Shown here in pieces: positions 7,469-16,292 of a stretch of DNA of 37,824 nucleotides (positions within the stretch are counted from its first letter, which is position 1; each line of letters begins with the position of its first letter). The position numbers and the translations under genes were made by a program. The DNA is from Desulfocucumis palustris (lineage in GTDB: Bacteria > Bacillota > Desulfotomaculia > Desulfotomaculales > Desulfocucumaceae): the NCBI RefSeq assembly GCF_002933875.1, contig NZ_BFAV01000075.1, positions 1-37,824 of the forward strand, written 5' to 3'. The notes beneath the pieces are model-generated. The model was not told the DNA's origin. It ran no database searches and saw nothing but the letters and a program-made list of their open reading frames with translations.

Positions 7469-9019
7469 GTGAATTTTGGCGAGTTAATGGTAAGGTTCCG
7501 GGAGAGGTGGCAGGGTCTTACAAGGGTACAAAAAATCATTGCCGTATCGGTGGTTGTTGTCATATTACTGGCCCTGGCCTTTCTCGGGCAAAAACTTTTC
7601 AGCACTCCCTACGCTCCGCTGTTTACCGGGCTTGATCCCAAGGAAGCGGGGAAAATAGCTGAGGAGTTAAAAAAAGAGAAAATACCTTACCGCGTCACCG
7701 ATCAGGGAAAGACAATCGAAGTTCCTGAAAATAAAGTTTATGAAACCCGTATATCGTTGGCCAGTTCCGGTGCGCTGTACAATAGCGGCGTGGGCTTTGA
7801 GCTTTTTGACCAGAACAAGCTGGGTGTTACCGAATTTGAGCAGCAAGTGGGATATCAGAGGGCGCTGCAGGAGGAGCTTAGAAGGACCATAGTGCAGCTG
7901 GACGCAGTTGAACAGGCCAGGGTGCATCTGGTTCTTCCCAGAAAAAGCCTGTTTTTGGACGAGCAGGTGGAGCCCTCCGCTTCCATCGCCCTGAAGCTTA
8001 AGCCCTCGGCCACACTTGCCCCGGAGCATGTCAGGGGTATAGTGGATCTGGTAACCGGAAGCGTCGAGGGGCTGAAGCCGGAAAACGTCAATATTATTGA
8101 CATGGAAGGCAATTCTTTGACCGATACCTTGAGACTTAAAGATAATTCGCTTAATTTCACCCTGCAGACACTGGATCATTACGAAATCAAAAGGGCATAT
8201 GAAAAAGAACTTGAAAACAGAATACAGCAAATGCTTCGCCAGATACTGGGACCCGGCAAGGCTGTGTCCATGGTTACCGCGGAACTGGATTTTGACCAGA
8301 AGCAAAGCACCAGCACCACCTACGATGAAGGCAAAACACTGAGTCAACACAATCTGGAAGAAACAGGCAGCGGCTCCACCGAGGGCGGACCTCCGGGAAC
8401 CGATTCCGAACTGCCGGGAAGCACGGTTTCCGCCCAGGCATCCACCGGCAGTGGCTCAAGTTATTCAAAACAGGAGAATACCACCAATTACCAGGTTCCC
8501 TCGAAACAGGAATCCGTGGTGGAGGCCCCAGGCAGTGTTAAAAGGCTTTCCGCGTCAGTGGTGGTGAACGGGAATTTCCCGCAGTCCCAGTTACAGCAGA
8601 TTAATAATGTGGTGGCCACCGCCATTGGCTATGACCAGGCCAGGGGGGACCAGATTACCGTATCCAGCATGGCCTTTGACGATTCCCTCCAGAAGGAGGC
8701 CGAGGCTGAAATGGCGGCGGAAAAGGCCAGGGCGGAGGCTGCAAAGCGCAACATGCTGATTGCCGCCATGGCGTCGGGAGCTTTCATACTGCTGGTCTTG
8801 CTGGTTGCTTACATAGCAATGCTTCGCCGGCGCAGGGCCGCGAGACTGGCTGAGGAATTGGCCAGGCAGCAGGAAGAAGAGGAAATAAATGTGCTTCGGG
8901 AGGATGAGCCTCTGGAGGTTGTCCAGCGGGCCAGGAGCCGCGAGGACGACATCAAGGATATTGCCCAGGAGAATCCCGATGAAGTAGCAGAAATCATCAA
9001 GCTTTGGCTTAGGGAGTAG
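7469..9019 (+). CDS. fliF: Flagellar MS-ring protein FliF
   Basis: FliF forms the membrane ring on which the motor and export gate assemble. A first membrane segment lies near residues 20-43 (KIIAVSVVVVILLALAFLG), followed by the periplasm-facing ring-building motifs (PYAPLFTGLDPKEAGKIAEEL; KLGVTEFEQQVGYQRALQEELRRTI). A Ser/Thr/Gly-rich linker lies near 300-345. The second membrane segment is around 434-452, and the FliG-binding tail (VAEIIKLWLRE) is at the C-terminus. At 516 residues it is close to normal length. The start is GTG. fliG begins 6 bases after the stop. Confidence 0.97.
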   Translation: MNFGELMVRFRERWQGLTRVQKIIAVSVVVVILLALAFLGQKLFSTPYAPLFTGLDPKEAGKIAEELKKEKIPYRVTDQGKTIEVPENKVYETRISLASSGALYNSGVGFELFDQNKLGVTEFEQQVGYQRALQEELRRTIVQLDAVEQARVHLVLPRKSLFLDEQVEPSASIALKLKPSATLAPEHVRGIVDLVTGSVEGLKPENVNIIDMEGNSLTDTLRLKDNSLNFTLQTLDHYEIKRAYEKELENRIQQMLRQILGPGKAVSMVTAELDFDQKQSTSTTYDEGKTLSQHNLEETGSGSTEGGPPGTDSELPGSTVSAQASTGSGSSYSKQENTTNYQVPSKQESVVEAPGSVKRLSASVVVNGNFPQSQLQQINNVVATAIGYDQARGDQITVSSMAFDDSLQKEAEAEMAAEKARAEAAKRNMLIAAMASGAFILLVLLVAYIAMLRRRRAARLAEELARQQEEEEINVLREDEPLEVVQRARSREDDIKDIAQENPDEVAEIIKLWLRE

Positions 9020-9025
9020 TGCGAC

Positions 9026-10039
9026 ATGCTGGTACCCTCTAATTTGACAGGAATTCAAAAAACCGCGATTTTGCTAATATCCCTGGGAGCCTCGGTATCA
9101 GCCAGTGTTTTGCAAAAGGGATTTACCGATGATGAAGTGGAGAGAATAACCCAGGAAATTTCCCTGTTTGAAAACATACCCAAAGACATTCAAAGGTATG
9201 TTCTGGATGAGTTTTACCAGTTGACCCAGGCCAGGGAATTTTTGGCCAGGGGCGGCTTTGATTATGCCAAAGACATTCTTGAAAAGGCCCTTGGGGAGCA
9301 AAAAGCAAAAGAAATTTTAAGCAAGGTGTCCAGCACCATTCAGAGGGTCCCTTTCAACGGCTTAAGGCGCACAGATCCGAAACATCTTTTTAACTTTATA
9401 AAAGATGAGCATCCTCAGACCATAGCCCTGATATTGTCCTATTTGCATCCGGACCAGGCCTCAATGATACTGGCTTCATTGATACCGGAAATTCAGGCGG
9501 ATGTGGCCAGACGGGTGGCAATTATTGACAGGATAGCTCCGGACATCATTAAGGAAGTGGAAAATATCCTGGAGAAAAAGCTTTCATTGATTGTTACCCA
9601 GCAGGATCAGCAAACCGGTGGAATAAAGGCGCTGGTGAACATTCTAAGCCGGGTGGACCGGTCCACGGAAAAGACCATACTGGAAGAATTGGAAATGAAC
9701 GACCCGGAATTGACGGACGAAATCCGCAAGCTGATGTTTGTATTCGAGGATATCATAAAGCTGCACGATACGGCCATCCAGAGGGTGTTGAGGGAAGTGG
9801 ACCAAAAGGATCTGGCCAGGGCCATGCGGGGTTCCAACGAGGAAGTGCGCAACAGAATATACAAAAATATGTCCAAACGGGCAGCGGACATGCTCAGGGA
9901 GGAAATACAGTTTATGGGGCCCGTGCGGCTGCGGGACGTTGAAGAATCCCAGCAGCGCATTGTACAGCTGATAAGACGCCTTGACGAAGCCGGAGAAATT
10001 ATAATAGCGCGGGGTGGCGAAGATGCTGTCCTCCTCTAA
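9026..10039 (+). CDS. fliG: Flagellar motor switch protein FliG
   Basis: FliG sits on FliF and transmits torque from the stator to the rotor. It has 337 residues with the three expected domains. The middle-domain motif EHPQTIALILSYLHPDQAS is near residue 128. The C-terminal charged-ridge helix is DQKDLARAMRGSNEEVRNRIYKNMSKRAADMLREEI, and the end is RIVQLIRRLDEAGEIIIARGGED. The last 17 bases, stop codon included, overlap the fliH start. Confidence 0.97.
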   Translation: MLVPSNLTGIQKTAILLISLGASVSASVLQKGFTDDEVERITQEISLFENIPKDIQRYVLDEFYQLTQAREFLARGGFDYAKDILEKALGEQKAKEILSKVSSTIQRVPFNGLRRTDPKHLFNFIKDEHPQTIALILSYLHPDQASMILASLIPEIQADVARRVAIIDRIAPDIIKEVENILEKKLSLIVTQQDQQTGGIKALVNILSRVDRSTEKTILEELEMNDPELTDEIRKLMFVFEDIIKLHDTAIQRVLREVDQKDLARAMRGSNEEVRNRIYKNMSKRAADMLREEIQFMGPVRLRDVEESQQRIVQLIRRLDEAGEIIIARGGEDAVLL

Positions 10040-10784
10040 GATTATCAGAGGCCAGGCTGTGGAAGGCGAAAAGACGTATCCCCTGGAGATAAGGCATAAA
10101 TTTCACAGGGAAGAAACGGAAACAGGCATTTCCCGGGAAGAATTGATTGAGGAAATGCTTAACGAGGCGCAGAATAAACTGCTCAAAGCGGAAGCCGAGT
10201 CCAGGGCAATTTTCGATTCCGCCACCGCGGAGGCTGCGGATATCATACGAAACGCCATGGAGGACGCCCGGCGGGAAGCCGAGGAAATAAAGAGGGAAGC
10301 CCGGGAGTCGGGTTTTCAGGAGGGCAGGAAAGAAGCCCTGGCCAAGGCCACGGCGGAGGCCAACGATATTAAGGATCAGGCCCGCTCGGTGCTCCGCCAG
10401 TCGGAAGAAATACGCAGGCGGACCCTGGACTCCCTGGAGGATGAAATAATAGATTTGGCCAAGGATATGGCAGGTAAAATTTTGTTCGCCGAATTAAGGC
10501 AAAATCCTGAAATTATCCTGGCAGTTGCCGGGGAAGCGGTTGAAATGCTTAAAAACAGGGACGAGGTTGTGCTTTATGTGAATCCATCCGAAACAGCCAT
10601 TATTGAGAAAAGGGTTGATGAGCTTAAAAATCTTATTCCGCCAAAGGCCGCCCTGCATATTATTTCGGATGCCGGGGTCAGTCCCGGAGGAATTGTGGCC
10701 GAGACCCGCCACGGACGGGTGGATGCCAATATAGGCACACGCTGGCAGGCCCTGATGCAGGCTTTAAAGGGTGAGGAACCATGA
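10023..10784 (+). CDS. fliH: Flagellar export ATPase regulator FliH
   Basis: FliH dimers link the FliI ATPase to the C ring. The central part (about residues 40-140) is a long alanine/glutamate/arginine-rich coiled coil (EAEEIKREARESGFQEGRKEALAKATAEA). The C-terminal domain resembles the V/F-type ATPase E subunit (LAKDMAGKILFAELRQNPEIILAVAGEAVEML ... DAGVSPGGIVAETRHGRVDANI). An upstream in-frame GTG at 10014 exists, but GGGGTGG at 10011-10017 best serves ATG 10023. It overlaps fliG by 17 bases and fliI by 4. Confidence 0.94.
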   Translation: MLSSSKIIRGQAVEGEKTYPLEIRHKFHREETETGISREELIEEMLNEAQNKLLKAEAESRAIFDSATAEAADIIRNAMEDARREAEEIKREARESGFQEGRKEALAKATAEANDIKDQARSVLRQSEEIRRRTLDSLEDEIIDLAKDMAGKILFAELRQNPEIILAVAGEAVEMLKNRDEVVLYVNPSETAIIEKRVDELKNLIPPKAALHIISDAGVSPGGIVAETRHGRVDANIGTRWQALMQALKGEEP

Positions 10785-12106
10785 GCGGCGCCCCGCATAT
10801 AAACCTGGAATTCTGGCGCAACAGGGTCAGGAACGCAAGGCTTCTCAAAGCCACCGGCCAGGTGACCAGGGTCATCGGTCTTACGGTGGAGGTCAAGGGG
10901 ATTTCCGCCGGGGTCGGTGAGGTTTGCGACATACTGGCGCCGGGTGAACAGGTTTCCGTTAAGGCGGAGGTTGTCGGTTTCGCTGAGGATGTGACCCTGA
11001 TGATGCCCCTGGGGGAATTGAAGGGTGTATTTCCCGGCTGTTACGTGGTACCCAGGGGCAAGCCTTTTTCCGTTAAGGTGGGAGCCCGGCTTCTGGGCCG
11101 CATACTTGACGGGCTGGGCCAGCCCATGGACTGGGAGGAACCCTCCTGGGACCCCGGAGAGGAATACAGCGTTCACAATGTTCCCCCCAATCCTCTTGCC
11201 AGGAAGCGCATAGAAGAAATCCTTCCCACCGGTGTAAGGGCTATTGATTCATTGCTTACCTGCGGCAGGGGGCAGCGCATAGGTATTTTCGCCGGCAGCG
11301 GCGTGGGTAAAAGTACCCTGCTGGGCATGATCGCCCGTTACTGCCGGGCGGATGTGAATGTTATAGCGCTTATAGGGGAACGCGGCCGTGAAGTGAGGGA
11401 TTTTATCGAAGGGGATTTGGGGGAGGAAGGCCTTTCCCGCTCGGTGGTGGTGGCAGCCACCTCCGACCAGCCGGCGCTGGTAAGATTGAAGGGAGCCTTT
11501 GTGGCCAGTTCCATCGCGGAATATTTCCGTGATAAAGGTAAAAATGTAATGTTAATGATGGATTCGGTTACGCGGTTTGCCATGGCCCAGCGGGAGGTGG
11601 GGCTGGCCATCGGCGAACCTCCGGCAACCAAGGGATATACCCCCTCGGTATTTGCCCTTTTACCCAAACTCCTGGAACGTTCGGGGATGGGAACGGAGGG
11701 TTCGATTACAGCCTTTTATACCGTGCTGGTGGATGCTGATGACATGAACGAACCTATCTCGGATGCGGTAAGGGGTATTCTTGACGGCCATATAGTGTTG
11801 AGCCGGGAATTGGCTTCCCGGAACCACTTCCCGGCCATCGACGTCCTGGCCAGCATAAGCCGGTTAATGCCGGAAATCACCACGGCGGAACAGAGGGCAC
11901 GGGCAGCCAGGTTGAGGGACTTGCTGGCAACCTACAAACAATCCGAGGACTTGATAAAAATAGGGGCTTATATAAAGGGGTCCGACGCCAAAATTGATGA
12001 CGCCATAAACAGTTATGAAGATATAATATCCTTTCTCAAACAGGACATGTATGAGTTGTCGGATTATGAGAACATGCTTTTGAGTCTTGAACAGCTGGGA
12101 GCTTGA
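10781..12106 (+). CDS. fliI: Flagellum-specific export ATPase FliI
   Basis: FliI is the F1-beta-like ATPase that energises loading of export substrates. Walker A is GSGVGKST at residues 172-179. The family motif IGERGREVRDFIEGDLG follows, and Walker B is VMLMMDSVTRFAMAQREVGLAIGEPP. The signature GYTPSVFALLPKLLERSGM separates it from true F1 subunits. The length (441) is standard. The start overlaps the fliH stop as ATGA. Confidence 0.98.
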   Translation: MSGAPHINLEFWRNRVRNARLLKATGQVTRVIGLTVEVKGISAGVGEVCDILAPGEQVSVKAEVVGFAEDVTLMMPLGELKGVFPGCYVVPRGKPFSVKVGARLLGRILDGLGQPMDWEEPSWDPGEEYSVHNVPPNPLARKRIEEILPTGVRAIDSLLTCGRGQRIGIFAGSGVGKSTLLGMIARYCRADVNVIALIGERGREVRDFIEGDLGEEGLSRSVVVAATSDQPALVRLKGAFVASSIAEYFRDKGKNVMLMMDSVTRFAMAQREVGLAIGEPPATKGYTPSVFALLPKLLERSGMGTEGSITAFYTVLVDADDMNEPISDAVRGILDGHIVLSRELASRNHFPAIDVLASISRLMPEITTAEQRARAARLRDLLATYKQSEDLIKIGAYIKGSDAKIDDAINSYEDIISFLKQDMYELSDYENMLLSLEQLGA

Positions 12107-12141
12107 TACCGCTTTGCTCCTCTTTTTATGGAGGTAATATA

Positions 12142-12576
12142 TTGAAAAAATTTCTTTTCAGGCTGGAGCCGGTGTTAAAGCAGAGACTGCTCAGAGAAGA
12201 ACAGGCCATATTGGAATTTGCGGAGGCGCAAAGGGAATATTTCAGGGAATTGCAAAGACTTGAAGAGGTCAACGCCAGTTTTGAAAGGGCTGTTGGAGAA
12301 GCCGGGGAAAAGGCGGATGGCATAGATGTAATCAACAAAAGCCTGTATATTGAATATCTAAAAAACAGCTTGCTAAAATGCCATATTTTTGTGGAAAAGT
12401 CATCCGGCAAAATGGAAAAGAAAAGAGCTGCCATGGCGGATGCCCGCAAAGACAGGCTGGTAATGGAAAAATTAAAGCAAAATCAGTATCTGCGGTTCAT
12501 TAATGACCTCAATGCGGCAGAGCAAAAAATACTGGATGAAATTGGAACATTGCAGTATGCCAGAAAAAGGGCATGA
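12142..12576 (+). CDS. fliJ: Flagellar export chaperone/stalk protein FliJ
   Basis: FliJ is the coiled-coil stalk of the export ATPase, comparable to the gamma subunit of F1. The start KKFLFRLEPVLKQRLLREEQAILEFAEAQ is characteristic, and the rest is one long helical hairpin ending DEIGTLQYARKRA. TTG at 12142 is chosen because GGAGGT at 12130-12135 is correctly spaced and FliJ proteins begin with this K-K-F-x-F-x-L pattern. An upstream in-frame start at 12103 overlapping fliI has no such support. The preferred product is 144 residues. Confidence 0.9.
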   Translation: MKKFLFRLEPVLKQRLLREEQAILEFAEAQREYFRELQRLEEVNASFERAVGEAGEKADGIDVINKSLYIEYLKNSLLKCHIFVEKSSGKMEKKRAAMADARKDRLVMEKLKQNQYLRFINDLNAAEQKILDEIGTLQYARKRA

Positions 12577-12630
12577 GTATAAATTGGGGGCATTCCCTAA
12601 CCAGATGGTTGAAGGGTAAGTAGTTAAGAC

Positions 12631-12655
12631 GGTCCGGAGGGTTTGCGCCCCGACC
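12631..12655 (+). other. GC-rich hairpin between fliJ and fliK
   Basis: GGTC (12631-12634) pairs with GACC (12652-12655), and GG-A-GG pairs with CCCC inside, giving an imperfect stem with bulges and a short loop. It is not followed by T residues and ends just before the very strong fliK ribosome binding site (AAAGGAGGTGAT). A role in mRNA processing or fliK translation is possible but unproven. Confidence 0.3.
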
Positions 12656-12679
12656 ATATTAATGAAAGGAGGTGATAAT

Positions 12680-14494
12680 GTGAGAATAGAGTCGGCCGGT
12701 GTTAACGACATGTCCGCAAAGTGTGGGGATGTAGTGGCAGGGACCGATAATGCCGGGGATTTTATGGCTATGCTGATGGCGGTGCTGGTGCCCGGCCAGA
12801 ATAACGCAGCCGGCCAGATATTCCAGTCTCAACCGGATATAGTGGCCTTTTCCGGCAGTGAAGCGGGCACTCAGGGGGTAATAGCCGATAATGCCATGAC
12901 TGTACCGTCTTTCCTGGTGACAAGCCCACCGGCGCCGGGGTTGCCGCCCCAGGCGGGTCCGGAGACAGCCGGGGGGTTACCTGCCGGGGATATGGAGGTT
13001 CCGGCTGGTATGGATTTGTTGGCCGGTGCTTACGTATTGCCGGTGAATGAAACCGGCCCGGGAACAGGGGCGCAGTATACACAACCCGGCGTGTCAACCG
13101 GCACAAACATTCTTCCGGAGAACGATACTGCCTGGAATGCGGTTACGCAGAACATGGGGTCCGGTGCTTCAGCCATCGCCAACATTCTTCCTCCGGACAG
13201 CGGCGCAGCTGCCAACACGGGTGTGCAGAATGTCCAGCCCGATGAGCCGGCAGCGGCAAATATTCTTCCGGGGAGCGGTGTTGCCGGGAATACCGGCGCA
13301 CAGGAAAACCAGTCTAAAGTGCCGACCATTACCGGCATTCTTCCCGGGGACGCTCCTGCCGCGAATATAAGCATGGCTGGCGCCCGGACTAATTTGACCG
13401 AAGCCGTCGTATATACTCCTGATGTGGTTCCCGTCTCGGAAGGCGCTGCGGGCAAGACTGTGACCGTGACCGGACAACCGGAAGCCGGGGCTATAATTGG
13501 ACAACCTGCCGCTGAAACCGGCGATGAATTACAGAAACCGGTTACAGCCCGGGGGCGGGATTTAACCGGTATGGCAGCTGAATTGACGGCAGTGCTGACA
13601 GCCGGGTCAAATAAAAAGGAGGCAACCGGCAAGGTTAACTCCAATGATACGGGTAATAATCTCCCCCTGAAAAATGAAGACCAAAAGCAAGTTGAGGCAG
13701 TCGCCGTCAAAAATCCGGCTGCCGGACAGGAGCAAGGTAACGGGCAAATGTCCGGACGGAAAACTTTGCCGTTCACCAATCATCGGCCGGAGGCAAAGGC
13801 ATTAAATGAGCAACCGGCATCAACACCAGAACCCGGCAGGGAGCCTGTGGCCGGCATAAAGGTTAATAAAACCGGTTGGCAGGGTGCGGCAGCGGTCAAT
13901 GATATAACTGCGAAGGATAAAACATTATCAAATACAGCAAATAATATAACAGCGAATGATACAACAACAAATGATATTGCAACAAATAACGTCCCGCAGG
14001 TTAAACAGACGGCCTTTGCCCAATTAAAACCGGAAGTGCCTGATATGGGCGGCGCACAGGTTAAACAGGCGCCCCAGATAGTGCTGCGTGCCGTAACTCA
14101 ATTGATGAACCATCTTGATAATAAGGATGGCAGCGCCGCGACCACCATCAGGCTTAAACTTGAACCCAAACAGCTGGGCGAACTGACAGTAAGGCTATCT
14201 TACGCCAGGGGAGAGTTGACCGCCCATTTTTACACCTCCAGCGTGATGGCCAGGGATGCCGTGGAGGGAACATTGCCCCAACTCAGGGAGATACTGTCAC
14301 AGCAAAATATTCAGCTAAACGACGCGGCAGCCTTTGTGGGACAGGAAGATTCACGTCAGCCGGGGCAGCAAAGATATCAGCAGCAGGGCAATGCAAATCC
14401 GTATTTTACAAATAACGGCGACGACAGCCCTTTCCCGGAGAGGATGCAACAGGATACAGCCGGTATGAACGATAACCTGGACAGACTGGTTTAA
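12680..14494 (+). CDS. fliK: Flagellar hook-length control protein FliK
   Basis: FliK is the secreted ruler that measures hook length and switches export specificity. The C-terminal Flg_hook domain is clear near residues 490-555 (TTIRLKLEPKQLGELTVRLSYARGELTAHFY), followed by the usual glutamine-rich tail. The N-terminal 450 residues are low-complexity, Ala/Pro/Gly/Thr/Asn-rich and presumably disordered. They include four 25-26-residue repeats with an ILP core (13100-13405) and an Asn/Thr/Asp-rich run around 13900-13995. GTG 12680 is preferred over the in-frame ATG at 12662, because that ATG lies upstream of the perfect AAAGGAGGTGAT. The product is about 604 residues, large for the family. Confidence 0.93.
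   Translation: MRIESAGVNDMSAKCGDVVAGTDNAGDFMAMLMAVLVPGQNNAAGQIFQSQPDIVAFSGSEAGTQGVIADNAMTVPSFLVTSPPAPGLPPQAGPETAGGLPAGDMEVPAGMDLLAGAYVLPVNETGPGTGAQYTQPGVSTGTNILPENDTAWNAVTQNMGSGASAIANILPPDSGAAANTGVQNVQPDEPAAANILPGSGVAGNTGAQENQSKVPTITGILPGDAPAANISMAGARTNLTEAVVYTPDVVPVSEGAAGKTVTVTGQPEAGAIIGQPAAETGDELQKPVTARGRDLTGMAAELTAVLTAGSNKKEATGKVNSNDTGNNLPLKNEDQKQVEAVAVKNPAAGQEQGNGQMSGRKTLPFTNHRPEAKALNEQPASTPEPGREPVAGIKVNKTGWQGAAAVNDITAKDKTLSNTANNITANDTTTNDIATNNVPQVKQTAFAQLKPEVPDMGGAQVKQAPQIVLRAVTQLMNHLDNKDGSAATTIRLKLEPKQLGELTVRLSYARGELTAHFYTSSVMARDAVEGTLPQLREILSQQNIQLNDAAAFVGQEDSRQPGQQRYQQQGNANPYFTNNGDDSPFPERMQQDTAGMNDNLDRLV
13100..13405 (+). repeat. Degenerate 75-78 bp tandem repeats inside fliK
   Basis: Four units have their (N/G)-I-L-P codons at 13106, 13181, 13259 and 13334 (spacing 75, 78, 75 bases). 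Units share an NILP...A.N....Q pattern. They lie in the presumed ruler/linker part of FliK, where length rather than sequence matters. Confidence 0.7.
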
Positions 14495-14515
14495 CCTTTG
14501 GAAAGGAGGCGCCGC

Positions 14516-14908
14516 ATGGCCGGTGTAACAGGAGTAACGTCCGGCGATTATACCCTGCCTGACAAAACCCGGACGCCCAAGAAGGAACTTGATCAAAACG
14601 ACTTTCTTATACTGATGATGGAGCAGCTAAAAAACCAGGATCCCCTGGAGCCCCAGAGCAATGAAGAGTTCATAGCGCAAATGGCCCAATTTACGTCCCT
14701 GCAAACCCTTACCGAGCTGAACAGATTCACCCAGTTTTCCCAGGCCAGCCAGTTAATCGGAAAGCAGGTAACGGTAAACGACAACGATACCGTGATAACC
14801 GGCGTTGTGGAAAAAGCGGCCATAGTTGACGATATGGTAAAGGTATATATAGACGACCAAGGCTATGATCTGAAAAAAGTAATACAGGTGGAGAATGTTG
14901 AAGAATAA
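14516..14908 (+). CDS. flgD: Flagellar hook cap/assembly protein FlgD (short form)
   Basis: FlgD scaffolds hook polymerisation. The conserved N-terminal region is present: LDQNDFLILMMEQLKNQDPLEPQSNEEFIAQMAQFTSLQTL (diagnostic L-K-x-Q-D-P-L-x-P). At about 130 residues it lacks the C-terminal tudor/Fn3-like domains of enteric FlgD, as is common in Firmicutes. ATG 14516 follows AAAGGAGGCG; a TTG at 14498 lies upstream of that site and is rejected. It lies between fliK and flgE-type genes. Confidence 0.93.
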   Translation: MAGVTGVTSGDYTLPDKTRTPKKELDQNDFLILMMEQLKNQDPLEPQSNEEFIAQMAQFTSLQTLTELNRFTQFSQASQLIGKQVTVNDNDTVITGVVEKAAIVDDMVKVYIDDQGYDLKKVIQVENVEE

Positions 14909-14936
14909 ACTGGGTTAACCCTAGGGGGGAGCCGAC

Positions 14937-15344
14937 ATGAAGATTGAGAACCGGGATCCCGCGGGAATCCGGATAATAGCGCCCCTGCCCCTGGACCGCG
15001 GTAAAACAGGCAATGTAAATAACAGCGCCGGTATCGGAAAAGCAGGTTCCTTCGGAGAGCTGTTGCAGCAAAGCATAACCCGGACCGGCGGGCTGAAACT
15101 GTCGGCCCATGCGGAGCGCAGGCTGAAGGAAAGAAACATTGTGCTGGGCAGGGAGGATATGGCAAAGATTGAAAACGCCGTACAAAAGGCCGCGGCCAAG
15201 GGTTCCCGGGAGTCGCTGGTAATGTACGGGGATATTGCCCTGGTAGCCAGCATAAAAAACAATACGCTGATCACCGCCATGGATGGGGAATCGTTAAAAG
15301 AACACGTTTTTACCAACATAGACAGCGCGGTAATTGTGAAGTGA
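14937..15344 (+). CDS. Flagellar operon protein of the TIGR02530 type
   Basis: A 135-residue protein whose C-terminal region (LKLSAHAERRLKERNIVLGREDMAKIENAVQKAA ... VMYGDIALVASIKNNTLITAMDGESLKEHVFTNIDSAVIV) matches a small family found only in flagellar operons, always between flgD and flgE. No biochemical function is known to me. The position suggests a hook assembly or hook-gene expression role. The ATG follows GGGGGGAGCC. About 105 bases of non-coding sequence separate it from the hook gene, including an ACGGCC/GGCCGT inverted repeat (15369-15394). Confidence 0.8.
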   Translation: MKIENRDPAGIRIIAPLPLDRGKTGNVNNSAGIGKAGSFGELLQQSITRTGGLKLSAHAERRLKERNIVLGREDMAKIENAVQKAAAKGSRESLVMYGDIALVASIKNNTLITAMDGESLKEHVFTNIDSAVIVK

Positions 15345-15449
15345 GACGGCTCGCCATTCATGTCCAAAACGGCCGGCCCAGCTGTGGAGGCCGTACCGAC
15401 TGCCGAACGACGGAGGCGGTTGAACCACTTGTTTAAGGAGGGCTAGTAA

Positions 15450-16265
15450 TTGATTAGATCATTGTTTTCAGGGGTTTCCAGTGTTAAAAGCCACCAGGTC
15501 CGGATGGATACCGTTGCCAACAATATTGCCAACGTAAACACCTACGGCTTCAAGTCGTCAAGAACGACTTTCCAGGATAACTTGAACCAGCTGCTGAGGA
15601 GCGGCGGCGCCAGCGTAAACGCCGCCCAGGTAGGCACAGGCACCACCCTGTCCGCAATTGGAAACAATATGGGAAACGGGCCGCAGCAGATGACCGGAAG
15701 GACCCTGGATCTGGCAATTAACGGCCAGGGTTTCTTTAAGGTCCAGCAGGCTTCCCCGGATGGCGGCGGCTCCGTGGCCGACAACAGCAGCATACTGTAT
15801 ACCCGTGAGGGCAGTTTTTACCTGGACAAGGAGGGTTATCTCGTCAATGCCAACGGTTATTACCTGCTTGACGAAAGCAACTCTCCCCAGTCGGTGGGTT
15901 CCGATTTGACCCAAATCGCATCTATCAGCATTGATAAAAACGGCAAGATTACCGTTATCAATAATGATGATTCCACGGTTGAAATACAGCTGACCCTGGC
16001 TGTTTTCAACAACCCCGAGGGGCTGGAGAGAAAGGGAAGCAATTTATTCAGCCAGACAATCGCCTCCGGTGAAGATATGAACACCGGAACGTTACCCTCG
16101 GAAATGGGAAGTGAAATAAATTCCGGTTATCTGGAAATGTCAAATGTTGATCTGAGTGAAGAGTTTACCAATATGATTACCACCCAGCGCGGTTATCAGG
16201 CGGGATCAAGGATTATCACGGTATCGGACACGCTTTTGGAAGAGCTGATCAACCTCAAACGGTAA
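15450..16265 (+). CDS. flgE: Flagellar hook protein FlgE (short, FlgG-like)
   Basis: This protein has the rod/hook family N-terminus (MDTVANNIANVNTYGFKSS). The central motif is TGRTLDLAINGQGFFKV ... YTREGSFYLDKEGYLVNANGYYLL. The C-terminal motif is GYLEMSNVDLSEEFTNMITTQRGYQAGSRIITVSDTLLEELINLKR. By motif alone it could be FlgE, FlgF or FlgG. The position after flgD and before fliL, plus the presence of two other FlgF/G genes at 25574-27122, make it the hook protein. At 271 residues it is short for FlgE, which implies little surface-exposed D2 domain. It starts with TTG at 15450 behind AAGGAGG. Confidence 0.85.
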   Translation: MIRSLFSGVSSVKSHQVRMDTVANNIANVNTYGFKSSRTTFQDNLNQLLRSGGASVNAAQVGTGTTLSAIGNNMGNGPQQMTGRTLDLAINGQGFFKVQQASPDGGGSVADNSSILYTREGSFYLDKEGYLVNANGYYLLDESNSPQSVGSDLTQIASISIDKNGKITVINNDDSTVEIQLTLAVFNNPEGLERKGSNLFSQTIASGEDMNTGTLPSEMGSEINSGYLEMSNVDLSEEFTNMITTQRGYQAGSRIITVSDTLLEELINLKR

Positions 16266-16292
16266 AAAGCCGTAGCAAGCAATAACAAAATC

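Noticed and set aside
12577..12661. Cyclic-di-GMP riboswitch before fliK
   Set aside because: There is a hairpin, but none of the conserved GEMM core sequences were recognised.
13030..13779. Long minus-strand open frame opposite fliK (249 codons)
   Set aside because: It lies inside the low-complexity, GC-rich part of FliK and shows only the composition expected of its complement; no start site or recognisable motif.
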